From positions 1 to 54,356 of the forward strand of contig JACRAP010000016.1 in assembly GCA_016213365.1 (NCBI GenBank): a stretch of DNA of 54,356 nucleotides, written 5' to 3'. The first letter of the stretch is position 1; each line of letters begins with the position of its first letter. Under the pieces are notes generated by a model. That model did no database searches. It saw only the letters and a program-made list of their open reading frames with translations, and was not told where the DNA came from. Origin of the DNA: Candidatus Berkelbacteria bacterium (GTDB taxonomy: Bacteria > Patescibacteriota > UBA1384 > 2-12-FULL-50-11). Of this stretch, positions 50,976-54,356 are shown piece after piece. Made by a program: the position numbers and the translations under genes.

Positions 50976-51304
50976 TACTGACTCCTACTTTCGGATAATT
51001 CCTTGATTAAGTTCTGGGTAAATTGATTTTTCTCAAGCGAATAGTAAACAGTTTGAGCTTGTTTATTTGAGCTTAAAATATTTACGGCTTTTAATTTTTT
51101 TAACTGTCTTGAGGCGGCAGAAACCGATAATCCAACTAACGAGGCGATCTCACTTACGGACAATTCGGGGTGATTTCTAAAAAGATAGCAAATCTTCATT
51201 GCACTTGGGTCGCCGATGGTGCCGTGTCGCTCGGCGCAAGCACTAACAGCTTCGTTATTAGCCAGTTCTGATCTTATTTTTTGGTAATCTTTATTTGCAC
51301 CCAT
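50975..51304 (-). CDS. ArsR-family metal-sensing repressor of the copper cassette
   Basis: 109 residues from ATG 51304. A TTG at 51340 is in frame but is itself the -35 box of the promoter. Winged HTH: ELSVSEIASLVGLSVSAASRQLKKLK (shown as two parts: ELSVSEIASLVGL / SVSAASRQLKKLK), with a wing around AQTVYYSLEKN. Cys in SACAERH and KICYLF could form the metal site; the classical ELCVCDL motif is absent. Its position as first gene, with a palindrome in the promoter, indicates autoregulated, copper-responsive control. Confidence 0.87.
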   Translation of the reverse strand: MGANKDYQKIRSELANNEAVSACAERHGTIGDPSAMKICYLFRNHPELSVSEIASLVGLSVSAASRQLKKLKAVNILSSNKQAQTVYYSLEKNQFTQNLIKELSESRSQ

Positions 51305-51310
51305 ATGCAA

Positions 51311-51340
51311 ATAATATACAAATTCGTATTTGCGTGTCAA
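51311..51340 (-). promoter_or_regulatory. promoter/operator of copper cassette, predicted leaderless
   Basis: On the minus strand: TTGACA (51340-51335), 18-nt spacer, TATTAT (51316-51311), then 6 nt to the ATG. The spacer holds the inverted repeat CAAAT-N4-ATTTG (51319-51332), with an outer GCAAAT/ATTTGC pair (51307-51312/51328-51333). This is a likely ArsR operator. Upstream, TTGTATTTT adds a further half-site-like copy. Confidence 0.65.
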
Positions 51341-51380
51341 GGAAAATACAAATAATTACAAAAATTAACGAAAAAAAGGG

Positions 51381-51386
51381 TATAAT
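51381..51386 (+). promoter_or_regulatory. consensus -10 (TATAAT) of GerMN gene
   Basis: TATAAT ends exactly 6 nt before the ATG at 51393, predicting a leaderless transcript. The -35 region is AT-rich without a clear hexamer. It is divergent from the copper cassette promoter. Confidence 0.5.
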
Positions 51387-51392
51387 ACAGCC

Positions 51393-52343
51393 ATGGAAAC
51401 AATACTAAAAAATAAATTGATCGCAGTAATTATAGTGCTACTACTAATGACAATGGCTGGGTGCGTAATTTGGTATGGCACTAAAAATGCAAGTAATACC
51501 GATAATCAACAAAACAATAATCAAAAAACAAATAACACTCCAACTCCTACGCCTGACGACCCAACCAAGCCAACAAACAACACCACAACTGTAAAAATTT
51601 ATTTTAGCAAAACCGGCGACACCGATTGCTCTAAAGTTTACGCCATTAACCGCACAATTCCAAAGACTACCATGATCGGAACCGCCGCCCTAAATCAACT
51701 TTTTAAGGGGCCAACTGATACCGAAAAAACTAACGGCTATACTTCTTTATTTAGTTCTAAAACAGCCAATATTTTAAACTCACTTCAAGTTACAAACGGC
51801 GTCGCTTATGTAAATTTGAAAGATATCCGAACCCTTATTCCAAGCGCTTCAAGTAGCTGTGGTAGTGCTCAATTTATCGCCGAAGTTGAAAGTACTTTAG
51901 AGCAATTTAATACCGTTAAAAAGGTGGTAAATGCGATCGATAGCGATGTTGAAAAGTTTTACGAGTGGGTTCAAATTGGTTGCCAGATTAGTAACAATTT
52001 GTGCGAAAATGCACCACTAAAAACCAACTTAGTTAAAGTAACTTCGCCTAGAAGTAGCGCAAAGATTTCAAGCCCTGTTAGTATTACCGGCGAGGCGCGC
52101 GGTAGCTGGTTTTTCGAAGCAAGTTTTCCGATTAAAATAGTTGACGAGCAAGGTAAAGTAATCGGTAGCGGTATTGCAACTGCAACTAGCGACTGGATGA
52201 CATCGAACTTCGTGCCGTTTACTGCTAATATCAGCTTTACAGCTCCAGCTACAACTTATGGCGCGATTATCCTGGAGAGGGATAATCCTTCAGGCCTTGC
52301 GATTAATGACGATAGTGTGAGGGTGTTTGTTAGATTTAAATAA
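51393..52343 (+). CDS. GerMN-Gmad2 domain lipoprotein
   Basis: 316 residues. Lipoprotein signal with lipobox TMAGC (Cys24), an Asn/Thr/Pro linker, a GerMN domain (about 66-190: VKIYFSKTGDTDCSKVYAI, LNQLFKGPTDTEK, GVAYVNLKDI), and a Gmad2 Ig-like domain (about 215-315: ITGEARGSWFFEASFPIKI). The pair is known from spore germination proteins but is widespread in CPR and non-sporulating bacteria as an envelope module, so a spore role is not implied. Confidence 0.92.
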   Translation: METILKNKLIAVIIVLLLMTMAGCVIWYGTKNASNTDNQQNNNQKTNNTPTPTPDDPTKPTNNTTTVKIYFSKTGDTDCSKVYAINRTIPKTTMIGTAALNQLFKGPTDTEKTNGYTSLFSSKTANILNSLQVTNGVAYVNLKDIRTLIPSASSSCGSAQFIAEVESTLEQFNTVKKVVNAIDSDVEKFYEWVQIGCQISNNLCENAPLKTNLVKVTSPRSSAKISSPVSITGEARGSWFFEASFPIKIVDEQGKVIGSGIATATSDWMTSNFVPFTANISFTAPATTYGAIILERDNPSGLAINDDSVRVFVRFK

Positions 52344-52345
52344 TT

Positions 52346-52424
52346 TGCGCCCCGGGAGGGAATACTCACTACGTTCGTTTCCCTCCCGGCAATCAAAAAA
52401 CGCACGGACAAGCCGTACGTTTTT
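52346..52424 (-). repeat. tRNA-Arg 3'-end mimic unit A: tRNA-tail hairpin plus bidirectional terminator
   Basis: TTGCGCCCCGGGAGGGAAT (52346-52364) is identical to the tRNA-Arg tail at 52519-52537. Its CCGGGAGGGAA pairs with 52379-52389, 11 bp, loop containing CTCACTACGTTCG. A second hairpin (AAAAACG..ACGG/CCGT..CGTTTTT, 52396-52424) has A- and T-tracts on either side and can terminate both the GerMN gene and the tRNA transcript. Confidence 0.85.
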
Positions 52425-52428
52425 CAAT

Positions 52429-52515
52429 TTGCGCCCCGGGAGGGAATAACCTCACCTTGTTCGGTTTTCCCTCCCTCTAGGGCAACAAAAAACGTGTGAT
52501 CAAGTCACACGTTTT
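52429..52515 (-). repeat. tRNA-Arg 3'-end mimic unit B: tRNA-tail hairpin plus terminator
   Basis: The same 19-bp tail occurs at 52429-52447, 83 bp from unit A and 90 bp from the real tRNA end. GGGAGGGAA (52438-52446) pairs with 52467-52475, extended by GCCC/GGGC. The terminator is a perfect 11-bp stem AAAACGTGTGA/TCACACGTTTT (52489-52515). On the minus strand this terminator directly follows tRNA-Arg and is followed by six T. Confidence 0.85.
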
Positions 52516-52521
52516 CCGTTG

Positions 52522-52595
52522 CGCCCCGGGAGGGAATCGAACCCCCGACCTTGACGTTAGAACCGTCTTGCTCTAATCCGCTGAGCTACCGGGGC
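52522..52595 (-). tRNA. tRNA-Arg(TCT)
   Basis: 74 nt on the minus strand. Acceptor GCCCCGG (complement of 52589-52595) pairs with CCGGGGC (complement of 52523-52529), discriminator G52522. Anticodon loop GTTCTAA, anticodon TCT. Four anticodon-stem pairs with an A-A at position 27-43 and G at position 32 are unusual. No encoded CCA. Copies of both its ends flank it. Confidence 0.9.
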
Positions 52596-52750
52596 AATAT
52601 ACAGGGCGTGTTTCTAATAAAGTACGTAGTGCGCTCGGCTCTTATTTGTGCCCTGTTTATTATGGCACAAACAGAGCCTTCCGTTCGGCAGTTGCTGGCC
52701 GTCCACCGGACGCCCAGCTGATGCTGCCTCATGCTGAGCTACCGGGGCAA
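52580..52750 (-). repeat. 18-bp direct repeat of the tRNA-Arg 5' end enclosing a structured segment
   Basis: GCTGAGCTACCGGGGCAA occurs at 52580-52597 (real tRNA) and 52733-52750 (copy), 153 bp apart. The interval contains nested stems: GGCTCT/AGAGCC with TTTGTGCC/GGCACAAA (52637-52678), then GGCAG/CTGCC enclosing GCTGG/CCAGC and CGTCC/GGACG (52687-52728). It is GC-rich, non-coding, and reads like a structured RNA or hairpin element. Confidence 0.8.
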
Positions 52751-52779
52751 AATTATTGACGCAACTACCGTATTTTACC

Positions 52780-53385
52780 TTAATTACGCTTAAATTTTAA
52801 TCTTTTTATAAAATAACCGCCTCCCGGGGGGAGGCGGTATCGAAGAGGGGATTGGGACTTAGGCACGTACATCACCACATCTTCCAACATCCACTTACCA
52901 ACTCTTTTCATGTAAATGTACCAGACCAGCTTTGTCGCCCTGATCGGTTCTGGAGCACCTACCTTTAGGTTAGCTTCCGAGTCAGAAGGAAAACTGAAGG
53001 TCCACACCACGATTTCATCTTTAACTCTTTCAAGTGCTCTGATGATTTCCTGGGGTGGCTTGTCGGGTTCATTCCCGAAAGCAGAATACCGATTCATTTT
53101 CTGGTCGATGGATTCAAGCGAGAATTTTTTGTTCCTCGCTCTCTCCTCCATAGTTAGCTGGATCGTTCGAATCGCTTTTGCGAATGTTAAAATTCGCATT
53201 TCTCGTTCAAATTCACCACCCACAATGGGCATGATCTTGGTGAAGAGCCCTTCCTCCCTCACCGTCTCAAACCCACCCTTTCGAGCGGCCTCGACGAAGC
53301 TTTTGGCTGCGTCGAACTTGGTTGGGGGCGTGCTCGTTTGCATCGAGCAAGCCAATAACAACGATAATGTGCATCCGGTGAACAA
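52780..53385 (-). CDS. hypothetical 201-aa protein, possible lipoprotein, strong Shine-Dalgarno
   Basis: Unrecognised. The TTG start is chosen because AAGGAGGTGAGA lies just upstream. The N-terminus MFTGCTLSLLLACSMQ has a hydrophobic stretch and a lipobox-like LLAC, but no positive n-region, so export is uncertain. The middle is helical and charged (EMRILTFAKAIRTIQL, NKKFSLESIDQKMN); the C-terminal part KLVWYIYMKRVGKWMLEDVVM suggests an NTF2/SnoaL-like or DUF-type beta sheet. GC content is visibly higher than neighbours. Its 3' end contains a terminator-like hairpin. Confidence 0.6.
   Translation of the reverse strand: MFTGCTLSLLLACSMQTSTPPTKFDAAKSFVEAARKGGFETVREEGLFTKIMPIVGGEFEREMRILTFAKAIRTIQLTMEERARNKKFSLESIDQKMNRYSAFGNEPDKPPQEIIRALERVKDEIVVWTFSFPSDSEANLKVGAPEPIRATKLVWYIYMKRVGKWMLEDVVMYVPKSQSPLRYRLPPGGGYFIKRLKFKRN
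52816..52838 (-). terminator. terminator-like hairpin inside the 3' end of the 201-aa gene
   Basis: ACCGCCTCCC pairs exactly with GGGAGGCGGT across a 3-nt loop; the minus strand continues TATTTTATA. It lies about 36 nt before the stop codon, so the last codons may be read only on read-through transcripts, or the hairpin has another role. Confidence 0.5.
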
Positions 53386-53408
53386 ATCTCACCTCCTTGT
53401 AACAAAAA

Positions 53409-53436
53409 ATTATACGCCTAATATGGCCAATTTCAA
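53409..53436 (-). promoter_or_regulatory. promoter of the 201-aa hypothetical gene
   Basis: On the minus strand: TTGAAA (53436-53431), 16-nt spacer, perfect TATAAT (53414-53409), about 15-20 nt of leader containing AAGGAGGTGAGA, then the TTG start. Confidence 0.65.
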
Positions 53437-53440
53437 GTAA

Positions 53441-53926
53441 CTATCGACCCAAAAAATATCCAACAAGTACTGATAAAATAATAACCCCACCACCAACTAA
53501 GGTAATTTTTACAGCGCTTAGAATCGGGTTTTTCTTAACGTATCTACCCTTGTAAATACCAACCAAAAAGAGCGCTAGTAGCGAAAAAGTAATTGAAAAA
53601 TAAAAAGCTATTTTCGGCTCAACGATAAATATATAAGGCAATAACGGAATTAACCCCATCGTTAAATACGAAATAAACATCACGCCAGCATCTTTGGACT
53701 GATTGTCTTTTTGGTTTTGTTGAGAAATCTCGTTACTAGTTTCTTCAGATAAATATACGCCTGCGGCCATCGACAATGCCTCAACTAAAATTAGTATTAA
53801 TCCGCTAACAATAATACTTTTATTACTTAACCCTGCAAAACTAATACCAGAAAGTAGCCCCACAGTAGAAACTAAGCTATCTTCCGAACCAAAAATAAAA
53901 TTTCTGATAAATCCTCTGCGTTGCAT
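53441..53926 (-). CDS. VIT1/CCC1-family metal transporter, short form
   Basis: 161 residues, about five TMs. The N-terminal FIFGSEDSLVSTVGLLSG and EALSMAAGVYLSEETS are the family signature of TM1-TM2. The cytoplasmic metal-binding domain of plant/yeast homologues is reduced to about 15 residues (SQQNQKDNQSKDAG). Likely moves Fe2+ or Mn2+ out of the cytoplasm. An independent single gene. Confidence 0.9.
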   Translation of the reverse strand: MQRRGFIRNFIFGSEDSLVSTVGLLSGISFAGLSNKSIIVSGLILILVEALSMAAGVYLSEETSNEISQQNQKDNQSKDAGVMFISYLTMGLIPLLPYIFIVEPKIAFYFSITFSLLALFLVGIYKGRYVKKNPILSAVKITLVGGGVIILSVLVGYFLGR

Positions 53927-53995
53927 AAGTACAGTTTACACCATTAGGAAAGCCCACGATTATAATCGATTCACCGAATTTCAAATGGAATTAGA

Positions 53996-54356
53996 TTATT
54001 TCTTATAAACAAAACCGCGCAAAGCCCAGAAGTTATTAGGAACAGATCTAGAACTTACGATATATCTACCGACGTAGTTCATTTCCATAACTGTGAAAGA
54101 GTTTGCCCCAACAGCAGATACGTAAGCAATGTGACCGTAGTAGGATTCTCTAGTAACCATAACCGCTCCAACTCTTGGTGTGCTACCAGTTGGAATTCCG
54201 CGCGAACGGGCGCTGTTTAAGTAATCGCGAGCGTTACCCATGCCGTTTGGTAAATCGGGTCTACGATAATTTACGTACCAAGTACACCAACCAGGCAAGC
54301 CACCGTTATAAGTACCGTACATTTTTCCAAGATTTGTATACCCACCCGAGCTATAA
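53996..54356 (-). CDS. CHAP-domain peptidoglycan hydrolase, N-terminus beyond window
   Basis: The frame remains open to the window end (YSSGGYTNLGKMYGT precedes the apparent Met at 54322), so the N-terminal part is missing. The visible 119 residues are a CHAP domain: catalytic Cys in GWCTWYVNYRRPDLP and His in YYGHIAYVSAV, with the end MEMNYVGRYIVSSRSVP. A secreted amidase/endopeptidase, distinct from the FtsEX-linked CHAP protein at 28466; here the domain is preceded by a Gly/Ser-rich stretch rather than a coiled coil. Confidence 0.88.
   Translation of the reverse strand, partial: YSSGGYTNLGKMYGTYNGGLPGWCTWYVNYRRPDLPNGMGNARDYLNSARSRGIPTGSTPRVGAVMVTRESYYGHIAYVSAVGANSFTVMEMNYVGRYIVSSRSVPNNFWALRGFVYKK

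Noticed and set aside
51393-52343. Sporulation-related function from the GerMN domain
   Set aside because: No other sporulation genes; GerMN/Gmad2 is common in non-sporulating lineages.
52346-52537. CRISPR array
   Set aside because: Only three repeats, each a tRNA tail within a hairpin, and the spacers are terminators; no cas genes in the window.

Overview
The window looks like one contig of a Candidate Phyla Radiation (Patescibacteria) bacterium. The evidence is the gene content: a compact AlaRS, a MurE-like ligase without its first domain, an FtsA/PilM-like ATPase followed by a baseplate-J-like membrane protein, GerMN/Gmad2, many small one-TM proteins, an almost complete absence of metabolic genes, and very tight packing with stop/start overlaps of 1-17 nt. 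TGA is used as a stop (mreB, the baseplate-J-like gene), so this is not one of the lineages that recode TGA. I see no rRNA, CRISPR array, transposase or phage module. The precise phylum cannot be fixed without a tree.

Layout. 1-4400: comM (cut by the window edge), tRNA-Gly, tRNA-Cys, secG, a peptide-type solute-binding protein, two tRNA-Leu genes and a palindromic tRNA trailer region. 4400-16900: a long plus-strand envelope block of murE-like ligase, lytic transglycosylase, alaS, FtsA/PilM-like ATPase with its membrane partner, ruvX, mltG and mreB-mreC-mreD-PBP2. 17000-20100: a CdaR/PucR-type regulator convergent with a response regulator/histidine kinase pair. 20230-26700: greA, then serS-secA-TPR-like-Nramp-like. 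26740-34300: ftsE-ftsX-CHAP peptidase (division-site wall hydrolysis), small membrane proteins, a bPH-domain protein, a large exported OB-fold protein and a processive membrane GT2. 34300-38450 (minus): tRNA-Glu, FNR-like reductase, pseudopilin, GT39 and a DPM-GtrA fusion, which together look like surface protein or lipid glycosylation. 38530-41240: three unknown exported proteins and a polysaccharide deacetylase. 41260-44960: tRNA-Val embedded in its own partial copies, cyclophilin, an XRE-Hsp20 fusion, an M23-like protein, a MazG-like protein and a 53-aa protein. 44900-47400: a remnant of a MacB-type permease, an exported glycoside hydrolase and tmRNA. 47380-51340 (minus): a copper cassette of ArsR-type regulator, TauE/SafE-cupredoxin fusion, CopZ-like HMA protein, 37-aa membrane peptide and CopA. 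51380-54356: GerMN lipoprotein, tRNA-Arg surrounded by tRNA-derived repeats, a hypothetical protein, a VIT-family transporter and a CHAP protein cut by the window end.

The most unusual signal is in the tRNA surroundings. tRNA-Arg, tRNA-Val and tRNA-Leu(GAG) are flanked by partial copies of their own 5' and/or 3' ends, and each copy is joined to palindromic hairpins. At tRNA-Arg the downstream unit (terminator hairpin plus tRNA 3'-end mimic) is repeated in tandem. At tRNA-Val the 3' repeat lies exactly 100 bp from the real end and carries the start codon of the next gene. A loop motif CTCACnnnGTTCG recurs next to two of the tRNA loci about 48 kb apart. I know no named element with this architecture.

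Other signals: (i) about ten genes have a recognisable -10 box 6-10 nt before ATG, which implies leaderless mRNAs, while a minority (greA, the 53-aa gene, two hypothetical genes, the internal Hsp20 start) have strong Shine-Dalgarno sites; (ii) an XRE regulator fused in frame to Hsp20 through a perfect internal Shine-Dalgarno sequence, behind a promoter containing a perfect palindrome; (iii) the hexamer CGATCG is strongly over-represented.
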